From positions 372,001 through 436,000 of the forward strand of contig NZ_QYUM01000004.1 of the NCBI RefSeq assembly GCF_003590775.1: a DNA stretch of 64,000 nt, given 5' to 3'. Source of the DNA: Sphingomonas cavernae (GTDB taxonomy: Bacteria > Pseudomonadota > Alphaproteobacteria > Sphingomonadales > Sphingomonadaceae). The position numbers were made by a program, and so were the translations under genes. The notes beneath the pieces were generated by a model. That model saw nothing but the letters and a program-made list of their open reading frames with translations, had not been told where the DNA came from and ran no database searches. Within the stretch, counting starts at the first letter, position 1. Every line of letters starts with the position of its first letter. Shown here one piece after another: positions 50,009 to 57,809 of the stretch.

Positions 50009-50092
50009 CGTCACCCTGAACTTGTTTCAGGGTCCATGAGCGCGTCGCAGCGCCTGCGCCTGTGTGGATGCTGAAACAAGTTCAGCATGACG
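50009..50092. repeat. Dispersed palindromic element between ileS and lspA
   Basis: A 28-base inverted repeat with 24 of 28 matches: 50009-50036 (CGTCACCCTGAACTTGTTTC...) and 50065-50092 (...CAAGTTCAGCATGACG). The mismatches are compensated inside each arm, because each arm also folds on itself (CCCTGAA/TTTCAGGG and GCTGAAAC/GTTCAGC). That is a sign of a conserved RNA or DNA structure. It begins 16 bases after the ileS stop. Confidence 0.85.
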
Positions 50093-50163
50093 AAATGAAG
50101 TAACATTGATTTGAAATATACTTTCACGATTCACGGGAAAAGTGGGAAGCTAAGCGCAGAGAC

Positions 50164-50691
50164 ATGACCGAAGCCCTCCGCAACCATCGCCGCCTCGGCC
50201 TGATCCTCGCCGCATGCGTCTTCGCGCTCGATCAGATCGCGAAATATATCGTCACGGTGCCGCTTCAGCTCGAAACCGTCGGCCAGATCCGGATCCTGCC
50301 GATCTTCAACCTGACCTGGGTTGAAAATTACGGCGTCTCGATGGGCTTCCTGCGTGCGGACAGCGAGGCGATGCGCTGGGGACTCGTAGCGATCACGCTC
50401 GCGATCAGCGTCGGTGTTACGGTGTGGATGTGGCGCGAGAAAAGCCGTTGGGACGTGCTCGCGCTGGGCCTCGTTCTGGGCGGCGCGCTCGGCAATATCG
50501 TCGACCGCGTCCGCTTCGGCCATGTCGTCGATTTCGCCGACCTGCATTTCGGCGACTTCCGCCCCTTTTTGGTATTCAATGTTGCCGATGCTGCTATTAC
50601 CATCGGGGTACTGGTTCTGCTGTTCCGCGCGCTCTTTGTGGGCGAGGATGGCAGCAAGGCAAAAGACGCTACGGAGACTGTGGATGCGTAA
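50164..50691 (+). CDS. lspA: Lipoprotein signal peptidase (signal peptidase II)
   Basis: 175 residues from ATG 50164. Four membrane helices are visible. The catalytic aspartates lie in LGNIVDRVRFGHVVDF and FNVADAAITIG. An early conserved DQIAKYIV and NLTWVENYGVSMGF are also present. It removes the signal peptides of prolipoproteins in the inner membrane. The downstream lipoprotein gene overlaps its last eight bases, so the protease and one of its likely substrates are translated together. Confidence 0.96.
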   Translation: MTEALRNHRRLGLILAACVFALDQIAKYIVTVPLQLETVGQIRILPIFNLTWVENYGVSMGFLRADSEAMRWGLVAITLAISVGVTVWMWREKSRWDVLALGLVLGGALGNIVDRVRFGHVVDFADLHFGDFRPFLVFNVADAAITIGVLVLLFRALFVGEDGSKAKDATETVDA

Positions 50692-51100
50692 GACGGTGAT
50701 TTTTGGAAGTCTGGGCCTGGCCGCGATTTCGCTTTCGGCCTGCGCCTCGGGCGGCCTCACCAATCGCGACCGCCCCGACGAATTCGCCACCGCGCGCAAG
50801 GCGCCGCTGGTGATCCCGCCCGATTTCGCGCTGGTGCCGCCCAAGCCCGGCGCCCCGCGCCCGCAAGAGGCCGATTCGAGCACGCAGGCGCTGCAGGCGA
50901 TGTTCGGCGGCCCCGCGCAGCGCAGCGCGTCGGAAACGGGCGTGATCGGTCAGGCCGGCGGCAACCGCGCCGATCCGGGCATCCGCTCGGGTGTTGGCGA
51001 TCCCGACACCAATGTCGTCGACAAGGGCTCGGTAACGCGCGACATCATCGCCGCGCCCGAAGGCGACGGTCAGGATGCGCGCGCCTCGACCCCGCAATAA
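50684..51100 (+). CDS. bamF: DUF3035 lipoprotein, BamF-like
   Basis: 138 residues from ATG 50684, with GGAG upstream and an eight-base overlap with lspA. The lipoprotein signal is LGLAAISLSAC. The mature region starts SGGLTNRDRPDEFATARKAP and LVIPPDFALVPPKPGAPRP, the DUF3035 signature; in alphaproteobacteria this family has been described as BamF, part of the outer-membrane barrel assembly complex. The tail is low-complexity and probably disordered. The gene symbol is by family assignment. A bidirectional terminator follows. Confidence 0.82.
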   Translation: MRKTVIFGSLGLAAISLSACASGGLTNRDRPDEFATARKAPLVIPPDFALVPPKPGAPRPQEADSSTQALQAMFGGPAQRSASETGVIGQAGGNRADPGIRSGVGDPDTNVVDKGSVTRDIIAAPEGDGQDARASTPQ

Positions 51101-51121
51101 GCCGCGGGCGACAGACCAATA

Positions 51122-51147
51122 AAAAAGGGGGCCGCAGCCCCCTTTTT
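51122..51147. terminator. Bidirectional intrinsic terminator
   Basis: AAAAAGGGGGC (51122-51132), loop CGCA, GCCCCCTTTTT (51137-51147). The A-tract and T-tract allow termination from both sides, between bamF on the plus strand and the porin gene on the minus strand. Confidence 0.9.
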
Positions 51148-51167
51148 CGTATCCTGATCGGGGAGGG

Positions 51168-51938
51168 TCAGAAAGCCACGCCGATCGAGCCGACGACGCC
51201 CGCCTTAGAGACGTTCTTTCCCGAAAGCGGGTTGATCAGCGACTTGTCGGTGTCGACATAGGAGACGCCGAACGACAGGTTCTTCCAGGTGTAGGTCGCA
51301 CCCAGGCTCCAGTCGGTATATTCGTCACCGATCGTCAGATAGCTCGGACCGAACGAGTGGCCGAGATGCGCCGAAACGCTCAGCGGCGTGCCCGGAATCC
51401 CCGCCGACAGATCGCCCGCAAGGTAGAAATTGTCTTCCTTGCCATTGCCGACCGAAAGCGCGCTCGCCTTTGGTGCATAGGCGGCCGTCAGCTTGCCCGT
51501 CACCGGCCCGAAGGTGTGCGACACCGCGACATAGGGCTCGAAGAAGTCGCTGTCATAGCCGGGCACGATTTCCTCGGCGCCGGGATAGTAATAATACAGC
51601 ACCCCGACATCGAGCGTCGTGCCGCTGAAATCCTTCTTCCAGCCAAGGATCAGGTCGAGTTCCTGATCGCCGCCTGCGGCGACATAGTCGTCGATGGTCG
51701 AACCCCAGACCGTCGCATAGAAGCCCGACTCGTGCGAGACGCTGATGGTGCCCTGCAGCGCGAAGTTCTTGTCGGTCTGCGAAATGCCGCGAAAACGGTA
51801 ATCCGTAACGAGCGTTGCACCGCCCGATACGGTGATGCTGCTCTCCGCCTCGGGGGCCGCAGCCTCGTCCTGAGCAAATACGGGAGTTGCGAGCATGGCC
51901 AGAGCCAGGGCCGTAAGGCCGGTGATGGACGTGCGCAT
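51168..51938 (-). CDS. TorF-family putative porin
   Basis: 256 residues from ATG 51938, with AAAGGAA upstream. The signal peptide ends at LATPVFAQ. The mature sequence opens with ITVSGGATLVTDYRFRGISQ, the strongly conserved signature of the TorF (TIGR02001-type) outer-membrane proteins. YATVWGSTIDD, ELDLILGWKKDFSG and LDVGVLYYYYPGA follow, and the end is VVGSIGVAF with a terminal phenylalanine. The upstream frame is open but precedes the signal peptide. The function is presumed outer-membrane transport. Confidence 0.92.
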   Translation of the reverse strand: MRTSITGLTALALAMLATPVFAQDEAAAPEAESSITVSGGATLVTDYRFRGISQTDKNFALQGTISVSHESGFYATVWGSTIDDYVAAGGDQELDLILGWKKDFSGTTLDVGVLYYYYPGAEEIVPGYDSDFFEPYVAVSHTFGPVTGKLTAAYAPKASALSVGNGKEDNFYLAGDLSAGIPGTPLSVSAHLGHSFGPSYLTIGDEYTDWSLGATYTWKNLSFGVSYVDTDKSLINPLSGKNVSKAGVVGSIGVAF

Positions 51939-52162
51939 GATATTCCTTTCTGGTTCGATGCGTCGTCCCGCCTGCGTTGCGGCTCCCTGCCTCTCTTGCC
52001 CAAATGGGCCGGTGCGGATTGCCACGACGCAAGACAAATGCCGAATCGCGCTGCGCTGCACAAGAATATTGTGCAATGCGCCGCATGATGGGGCAGCGCT
52101 GTTGCCACAACGCAACAGTCGCCACATTCTCAACCTTTCCTTAGGCATCGGCTGCAATAGTG

Positions 52163-52516
52163 ATGCGCGTGAGCGAGATTTCCACGCCAATCGTGCCCGA
52201 AGGCAAGCCAACGCCCGCGCAGCATCTGACCGAGTTGCGCGCGATCCAGGCGCTCGTCAACGAGCTGGCGGACGCGAGCATTCCCGCGCTCCCGCTGGTG
52301 GCGGATCCGGCGCTGGACAAACGCTATGACTCGGCGGCGCCACTCGTTCAGCGCCGCTTCGACGCGGTAGCGGGCGAGACCGCGGCCTATGCGGCGGCGG
52401 GGCTGACCGCGCTCATCGCGGGACGCAGACAGGGAGCGGGGGCGAACGCCGCAGCGGCGCATCTGGCGCGCGAGATGGAGAAATCGATCCGCGCTATGGA
52501 AAAGATCCTGGCCTAA
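52163..52516 (+). CDS. Conserved hypothetical protein, helical
   Basis: 117 residues from ATG 52163, or GTG 52160. It begins RVSEISTPIVPEGKPTPAQH. A mostly helical, alanine-rich protein follows (LTELRAIQALVNELADASI, FDAVAGETAAYAAAGLTALIAG). No signal peptide or membrane helix is seen. The 3' end overlaps the mscS-like gene stop by four bases in a convergent arrangement. The coding pattern is credible, but no family is recognised. Confidence 0.55.
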   Translation: MRVSEISTPIVPEGKPTPAQHLTELRAIQALVNELADASIPALPLVADPALDKRYDSAAPLVQRRFDAVAGETAAYAAAGLTALIAGRRQGAGANAAAAHLAREMEKSIRAMEKILA

Positions 52517-53478
52517 GTAGAGGGCGGAGCCGGAGCTTCGGGCCAGTTGCGAATGTGCAGGTCGCGCTGGGGGAAAGGCAAGCGAATGTCATTCTCGCGA
52601 AACAGCTTCCACATCCGGGTCAGCACATCGGATGTGACATTGCCGACGCCGCTCTCAGGATCATTGATCCACAGACGGATGTCGTACTCGACGCCCGAGT
52701 CGCCGAAGGCGGTGATCCAGGCGACCGTGGGAGGGTCGTTCAGCACGCGAGGCGCCGCCCGTGCGGCTTCCAGCATGAGCTCAAGCGCGCGGTCCTGATC
52801 GGAGTGGTAAGACACGCGAACGGGGATGTGGATGCGCACGTTGCGATCCGAATAGGACCAGTTCTCCACCTCCTGCGTCATCAGATTTTCGTTGGGGATC
52901 AGGTGTTCCTTGCCATCGCGCGTCACGACCGAGACAGCGCGCGTCCCGATCCGGTTCACCCAGCCGAACCGGTCTCCCACGACGATCACGTCCCCCGGCT
53001 TGATCGAGCGGTCCATCAGCAGGATGAGGCCCGCGAAGAGATTGCCGAAGGTCTTCTGCAAGCCGAAGCCGACCGCGAGACCGAAAGCGCCCGAAAAGAC
53101 CGTGAGCGCAGTCAGGTCTATGCCCAGCGCGTCGATTCCCATGAAGAACGCGATCGCGATCACCGCGATACCGATCAGCTTTTCGGTCAGCAGCTTCTGC
53201 GTCGGATCGAGCCCGTCGGCACGTTTGACATATCGGTGAACCAGCCGGTTCACGAGGCGCACCGCGACAAACAACGCGGCAACCGTCACGACCAGCCGCG
53301 AGACGCTCAGCAGCGAAATCCTGTAGCGCGCGGCTTCAAATCCGAAACGATCCATGAAGTCGAGAATCGGCCCGGATCCCGGCACCTCTCCCGAGAGCAA
53401 CACGAACAGCGCGACGAGCACGAGAACCAGGACAAGCCAGCGCAGTCCATACAGGATGCCGAACTTGCGACCGTTCAT
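52513..53478 (-). CDS. Small-conductance mechanosensitive channel (MscS family)
   Basis: 321 residues from ATG 53478, overlapping the metC stop by four bases (ATGA). Three membrane helices run to about residue 140. The MscS pore helix and beta domain follow: TVFSGAFGLAVGFGLQKTFG, NLFAGLILLMDRSIKPGDVI, then WVNRIGTRAVSVVTRDGKEH and LIPNENLM. The C-terminus has the family ending DIRLPFPQRDLHI. It protects against hypo-osmotic shock. It is the last gene of the sseA-metC-mscS run. Confidence 0.95.
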   Translation of the reverse strand: MNGRKFGILYGLRWLVLVLVLVALFVLLSGEVPGSGPILDFMDRFGFEAARYRISLLSVSRLVVTVAALFVAVRLVNRLVHRYVKRADGLDPTQKLLTEKLIGIAVIAIAFFMGIDALGIDLTALTVFSGAFGLAVGFGLQKTFGNLFAGLILLMDRSIKPGDVIVVGDRFGWVNRIGTRAVSVVTRDGKEHLIPNENLMTQEVENWSYSDRNVRIHIPVRVSYHSDQDRALELMLEAARAAPRVLNDPPTVAWITAFGDSGVEYDIRLWINDPESGVGNVTSDVLTRMWKLFRENDIRLPFPQRDLHIRNWPEAPAPPST

Positions 53479-54665
53479 CCCCGCGCCTCCCGAAAACGCT
53501 CCAGTCCTGCAGCGAGGTCGGCGATCAGGTCGCCCGAATCCTCGAGACCGATCTGGAGCCGGACGAGCGGCCCTTCCGCGGTCCATGGTATCGCGCTGCG
53601 ATGCGGATCGGCGGGAATGACGAGGCTTTCGTAACCGCCCCAACTGAAACCGATGCCGAATAGTTCGAGCCCGTCGATCAGCGCTGTGCGCGCGGCGTCG
53701 TCGCCCCCTTCGAGCACGAACGAGAACAGTCCCGATGCGCCACGAAAATCACGCTTCCAGATTGCATGACCGGGACAATCTTCCAGCGCGGGGTGGAGCA
53801 CGCGCGCTACATCCGGCTGCTCGTCCAGCCACCGGGCGACAGCAAGCGCATTGCTCTGGTGCCGCGACAGCCGCACATCGAGCGTGCGCAGACCGCGCGC
53901 GGCGAGCCAGGCATCGTCGGGCGAGGCACACTGGCCGAGCGAATAGCTGGTCTTGCGCAACGCCTGCCAATGCTCGGAATTGGCGGTGACCGATCCCAGC
54001 ATCACGTCCGAATGGCCGACAATATATTTGGTGCAGGCCAGGATCGTGAGATCGACGCCCTTTTCGATCGCGGGGAAGAACAACGGTGTCGCCCATGTAT
54101 TGTCGAGCAGCGTCACGATGCCGCGCGCACGCGCAAGCGCGACAATCGCGGGGACGTCCTGCACCTCGAAGGTCAGGCTTCCCGGGCTCTCCATGAAGAT
54201 CGCGGCGGTCCGGTCGGTGGCCAGCGCCTCGATCCCCGCACCGATCAATGGATCATAATAGCGCGTCGCGATGCCGTGGCGACGGAGCAGCCCATCGCAA
54301 AAGGCGCGTGTCGGCTCATAGGCGCTGTCGACCATCAGCAGTTCGTCGCCGGGCTTGAGCACCGAGAGCAGCGCCGTCGTGACTGCGGCCACGCCAGAAG
54401 AGTAGAGCAATGTCCCGGCCGCTCCGGGCTCCATCTCGGTCAGCGCGTCAGCGAGCGACCACTGGGTCGGGGTGCCGCGCCGGCCATAATAGAATTGGTG
54501 GTGGGTGTCGTGCTGGCGCGCGCGCATCTCGGCGACGCTGTCGTACTGGATCGTCGACGCACGCCAGACGGGCGGGTTGACCGCCGCGCCCGTCCATTCC
54601 TTGCGTCGTCCGCCATGGACGAGCCGGGTCGCGTCGCCGCGACCGCCCCCGTCCTCATTGCTCAT
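53475..54665 (-). CDS. metC: Cystathionine beta-lyase (PLP-dependent)
   Basis: 396 residues from ATG 54665, overlapping the sseA stop by four bases. The Cys/Met metabolism PLP family is recognised by RLVHGGRRKEWTGAAVNPPV, YYGRRGTPTQWSLADALTEM, SSGVAAVTTALLSVLKPGD, TLLDNTWATPLFF and the PLP lysine in LACTKYIVGHSDVMLG. The C-terminus LVRLQIGLEDSGDLIADL is typical. It splits cystathionine into homocysteine, ammonia and pyruvate. The beta-lyase name is favoured over gamma-lyase by overall pattern, without tests. Its partners sseA and mscS are probably in one operon. Confidence 0.88.
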   Translation of the reverse strand: MSNEDGGGRGDATRLVHGGRRKEWTGAAVNPPVWRASTIQYDSVAEMRARQHDTHHQFYYGRRGTPTQWSLADALTEMEPGAAGTLLYSSGVAAVTTALLSVLKPGDELLMVDSAYEPTRAFCDGLLRRHGIATRYYDPLIGAGIEALATDRTAAIFMESPGSLTFEVQDVPAIVALARARGIVTLLDNTWATPLFFPAIEKGVDLTILACTKYIVGHSDVMLGSVTANSEHWQALRKTSYSLGQCASPDDAWLAARGLRTLDVRLSRHQSNALAVARWLDEQPDVARVLHPALEDCPGHAIWKRDFRGASGLFSFVLEGGDDAARTALIDGLELFGIGFSWGGYESLVIPADPHRSAIPWTAEGPLVRLQIGLEDSGDLIADLAAGLERFREARG

Positions 54666-55504
54666 GCAGCGCCCATCGCCTTCTTCGTCGAGGGATCCGA
54701 ACCCCATTCGCTCCACGAACCGTCATAGAGCGCGACCTTGTCCGCACCCGCGAGCGTCGCGCCGAAGAGCAGCACCGCGGCAGTGATCCCCGAGCCGCAG
54801 GTCGTGACGAGCGGCCGTCCGAGATCGATGCCGGCATCAGCAAATGCCTGTTTGAGCGCGTCACCCTGTTTCCAACTGCCATCGGCGTTGAAGAGGTTGC
54901 CATAGGGCAGGTTCTTCGATCCGGGAATGTGACCGGCATGCGTCTTGGGACGCGGATCGGCCTCCTCGCCGGTGAAGCGCGCGCTGCTCCGTGCGTCGAG
55001 CACCTGTTCGGCGCCGCTTTCGGCATTGGCCTTCATCTGGTCGAGGGTGCGCAAGGTCGCGTCATCCTTCCAGACGGTATAGTGGCGGTGCCGGTGCGGC
55101 TCCTTGCCCGCGGCGAGTTCGCGCCCTTCCGCTTTCCATTTGGCGAGCCCACCATCGAGGATCGCGACATCGTGCGCGCCGAACAGGCGGAGCATCCACC
55201 AGGCGCGCGCCGCGGTGCGATAGGGCGAATCATCGTAAAGCACGATGCGGCTGCCATCGCCGAGACCCAGCGACTGCATCCGGCTGGCGAATTTCTCGGG
55301 CGTCGGCAGCATATTGGGCAGGTCGCTGCTGCTGTCGACGAGGTTCTCGAGATCCATATGAACCGCGCCTGGAATGTGCGCTGCCTCATATTCCGTAGCG
55401 GCATTGCGACCATCGGTCGGAAGGAAATAAGTCGCGTCCACCACACGCAGGTCCGATGCGCCGAGTTCTGCAGCGAGCCATTCGGTCGAAACCAGCATGT
55501 CCAT
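54662..55504 (-). CDS. sseA: 3-mercaptopyruvate sulfurtransferase
   Basis: 280 residues from ATG 55504 (ATG 55498 also possible), with GGAG upstream. There are two rhodanese domains. The first has VVDATYFLPTDGRNAATEYE and HIPGAVHMDLENLVD. The second has DARSSARFTGEEADPRPKTH, GHIPGSKNLPYGNLF and the active-site loop VTTCGSGITAAVLLF, where CGSG-x-T favours mercaptopyruvate over thiosulfate. It transfers sulfur from 3-mercaptopyruvate, tying it to cysteine metabolism next to metC. Confidence 0.93.
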   Translation of the reverse strand: MDMLVSTEWLAAELGASDLRVVDATYFLPTDGRNAATEYEAAHIPGAVHMDLENLVDSSSDLPNMLPTPEKFASRMQSLGLGDGSRIVLYDDSPYRTAARAWWMLRLFGAHDVAILDGGLAKWKAEGRELAAGKEPHRHRHYTVWKDDATLRTLDQMKANAESGAEQVLDARSSARFTGEEADPRPKTHAGHIPGSKNLPYGNLFNADGSWKQGDALKQAFADAGIDLGRPLVTTCGSGITAAVLLFGATLAGADKVALYDGSWSEWGSDPSTKKAMGAA

Positions 55505-55569
55505 GAAACGCTCTCCTCTTTCTGATTCCTCCTATGCTTAATCTGCGCCGCCCATGCCGTCGAGTGCGC

Positions 55570-57084
55570 TCAGCGAGCCCGGATGAAGGCGCGGATGTCC
55601 TGGCTCAGCTTCGCACGATCCTCATCGCGGACGTACATCATGTGGCCCGAGCCGTAATAGCGATACTCGACGCGCTCCTTCGGGATGCCCGTGCGGCTGA
55701 GCGCATATTCGGCGGCGAAAAAGGGCGTCGCGAAGTCGTAATAGCCCTGCCCCACGAAAATCCGCAGCCCGCTGTTTTCGCGCAGCCCCTTGCCGATATA
55801 GGGAGCCACATTGACATAAACGTCGTTGTCTCGCCCGCCGCCGAGACGCCAGTCCCAGGGGCCAACGCTGCCGATGGTGACGTAGCGCCGCTCGGTGTCG
55901 AACTTCAGCGTTTCGCGCGCATAGGCGTTGATTGCGGCGGTATAGCCCGCGTCGATGCCGTAGAAGCTGGGATCATTGTCGGGCGTCTCCCCCGCATTGT
56001 CATAATCCTTGCCGGTATATCGGCTGTCGAGACGGCCGACGGTGAGGCCCCGATCGCGCAACAGTTCCTTATAGAAGCGGTCGGGCGTAACTCGGAGATC
56101 CGCCTGTTCGAGATACGCCTCCGAAAGCCCGGTAAATCGCGCCAGATCCTTGCGGACGGCGGCGCGTTCGTCACCCTGCAAGGCATTGCCCTTGAGGAGC
56201 GCGGCGGCATAGGGGCCGATCGCCCATTGCCGCGCCTCCTGCGTGAACGCTTCCACGGAAGACGCCTGCGCCTTGCCATGGAAGAGCGCGGTCGCCGCCA
56301 TGCTGGGCACGTTGAGGATGTACGACATCTCGTTGCCGGGCGTGTCCGCCCCCGCCGCGAAATCGAGCACGGTCGAGATCAGGATCACGCCGTTGAGCGC
56401 GACGTCGTTATATGCGCCTTCGAGCTGGTTGAGCACCGCGGCCGAGCGCGTCGTGCCATAGCTTTCGCCGCCAAGATATTTAGGCGCGTTCCAGCGACCA
56501 TTTTCATTTAGCCAGAGCCGGATGAACTGCGCGATCGCTTCGGCGTCCTTGGTGACGCCGTAGAAGTCCTTGGGATCGGTTTTGCCCAGCGCATGGCTGA
56601 AGCCGGTGCCAACGGGATCGATGAAGACGATGTCGGTGACGTCGAGCAGGCTGTCGGGATTGTCGACGATCGGATAGGGCGGGGCGCCGTCGTCGCGGGC
56701 GTCCGAAGGGATGGCGACACGCTTGGGACCGAAGGCGCCCATGTGGAGCCATACCGAACCCGAACCGGGGCCTCCGTTGAAGAGGAAGGTGACGGGGCGA
56801 TCGGGATCCCTGCCTTCCTTCACATAGGACACCGAGAAGATCGCCGCGCGCGGGGTGCCGTCATCGGCCTTGAGCCAGGTTTCGCCTGCGGTGGCGGTGT
56901 AGCTGACCGATTGGCCGCCGAACCGCCCCGAATGCTTCGTGATCGAGCGCTTGGGCGGCGGGATATCCTCTGTCTTCGTTTTTTCGGCCGCCGGCTTTTC
57001 CTTGTCCTGCGCAAAGGCAGGAGCGATCGCTCCGAGCACCAGCAGGCCAGCCCCCAGTGCCATTTTTCCCAGTGATTTCCGCAT
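55570..57084 (-). CDS. Secreted serine carboxypeptidase, peptidase family S10
   Basis: 504 residues from ATG 57084. A signal peptide ends at IAPAFAQ. A family S10 catalytic triad is visible: the serine in [16 protein letters not shown], the aspartate in [14 protein letters not shown] and the histidine in [14 protein letters not shown]. The oxyanion region is [19 protein letters not shown]. These carboxypeptidases remove C-terminal residues, here probably in the periplasm or outside. S10 enzymes are widespread in sphingomonads and xanthomonads. The gene stands alone, 130 bases from the divergent queF. Confidence 0.93.
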   Translation of the reverse strand: MRKSLGKMALGAGLLVLGAIAPAFAQDKEKPAAEKTKTEDIPPPKRSITKHSGRFGGQSVSYTATAGETWLKADDGTPRAAIFSVSYVKEGRDPDRPVTFLFNGGPGSGSVWLHMGAFGPKRVAIPSDARDDGAPPYPIVDNPDSLLDVTDIVFIDPVGTGFSHALGKTDPKDFYGVTKDAEAIAQFIRLWLNENGRWNAPKYLGGESYGTTRSAAVLNQLEGAYNDVALNGVILISTVLDFAAGADTPGNEMSYILNVPSMAATALFHGKAQASSVEAFTQEARQWAIGPYAAALLKGNALQGDERAAVRKDLARFTGLSEAYLEQADLRVTPDRFYKELLRDRGLTVGRLDSRYTGKDYDNAGETPDNDPSFYGIDAGYTAAINAYARETLKFDTERRYVTIGSVGPWDWRLGGGRDNDVYVNVAPYIGKGLRENSGLRIFVGQGYYDFATPFFAAEYALSRTGIPKERVEYRYYGSGHMMYVRDEDRAKLSQDIRAFIRAR

Positions 57085-57214
57085 GCGCCTCTCTGGATAT
57101 CTTGTCTCACGGGTCTGCTATTGCACCCCCGTTCGGCGGGCAATGTCGTTCGTCGAAAAGCGGCGAGACACTGGAGGGTGGTTATCGCGCACGCTTTCCC
57201 TTAAATGCGCAGCC

Positions 57215-57661
57215 ATGCAAACGACCCATCTCGGCCAGAGCTCGACGCTTCCCAACTCTCCCGAAGAAGCCGTGCTCGACTATGTGCCCAACCCCCGGAC
57301 GGGGCGGCCCTATCTCGTGCGCTTCACCGCGCCCGAATTCACTTCGCTGTGCCCCGTCACGGGCCAGCCCGATTTCGCGCATCTGGTGATCGACTATGCC
57401 CCCGAGGCGACGATCGTCGAATCCAAATCGCTGAAGCTGTTCCTCGGCGCGTTCCGCAACCACCGCGCCTTTCACGAGGATTGCACCGTCGGCATCGGCG
57501 AGCGGCTGTTCGCCGAGATGAAGCCCAAATGGCTGCGCATCGGCGGCTATTGGTATCCGCGCGGCGGCATCCCGATCGACGTCTTCTGGCAATCGGGAGA
57601 ACCACCCCAAGGCCTATGGCTGCCCGATCAAGGCGTACCGGGTTATCGCGGCAGGGGTTAA
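57215..57661 (+). CDS. queF: NADPH-dependent 7-cyano-7-deazaguanine reductase, short form
   Basis: 148 residues from ATG 57215, the length of unimodular QueF. The signature is [20 protein letters not shown], with the catalytic cysteine that forms the thioimide and the aspartate seven residues later. [20 protein letters not shown] is the QueF substrate/NADPH stretch. It reduces preQ0 to preQ1 in queuosine biosynthesis for tRNA modification. An upstream frame is open but precedes this natural start. No preQ1 riboswitch was recognised in the 130-base upstream region. Confidence 0.96.
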   Translation: MQTTHLGQSSTLPNSPEEAVLDYVPNPRTGRPYLVRFTAPEFTSLCPVTGQPDFAHLVIDYAPEATIVESKSLKLFLGAFRNHRAFHEDCTVGIGERLFAEMKPKWLRIGGYWYPRGGIPIDVFWQSGEPPQGLWLPDQGVPGYRGRG

Positions 57662-57809
57662 CCTGACAGCACTTGATCGCATGATTCCAACGCCCTGCGG
57701 AATCCCCTTGCTGCAATGCACAATATAGGCAACCTTCACCCCCAAGACACGTTCGGTAGCACAGGAAAACTCACGCCCCTGATACTGTTGCACTAGCGAA
57801 AGGGTGACC

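Noticed and set aside
57085-57214. preQ1 riboswitch upstream of queF
   Set aside because: No preQ1-type pseudoknot or A-rich tail was found in the 130-base leader by eye.
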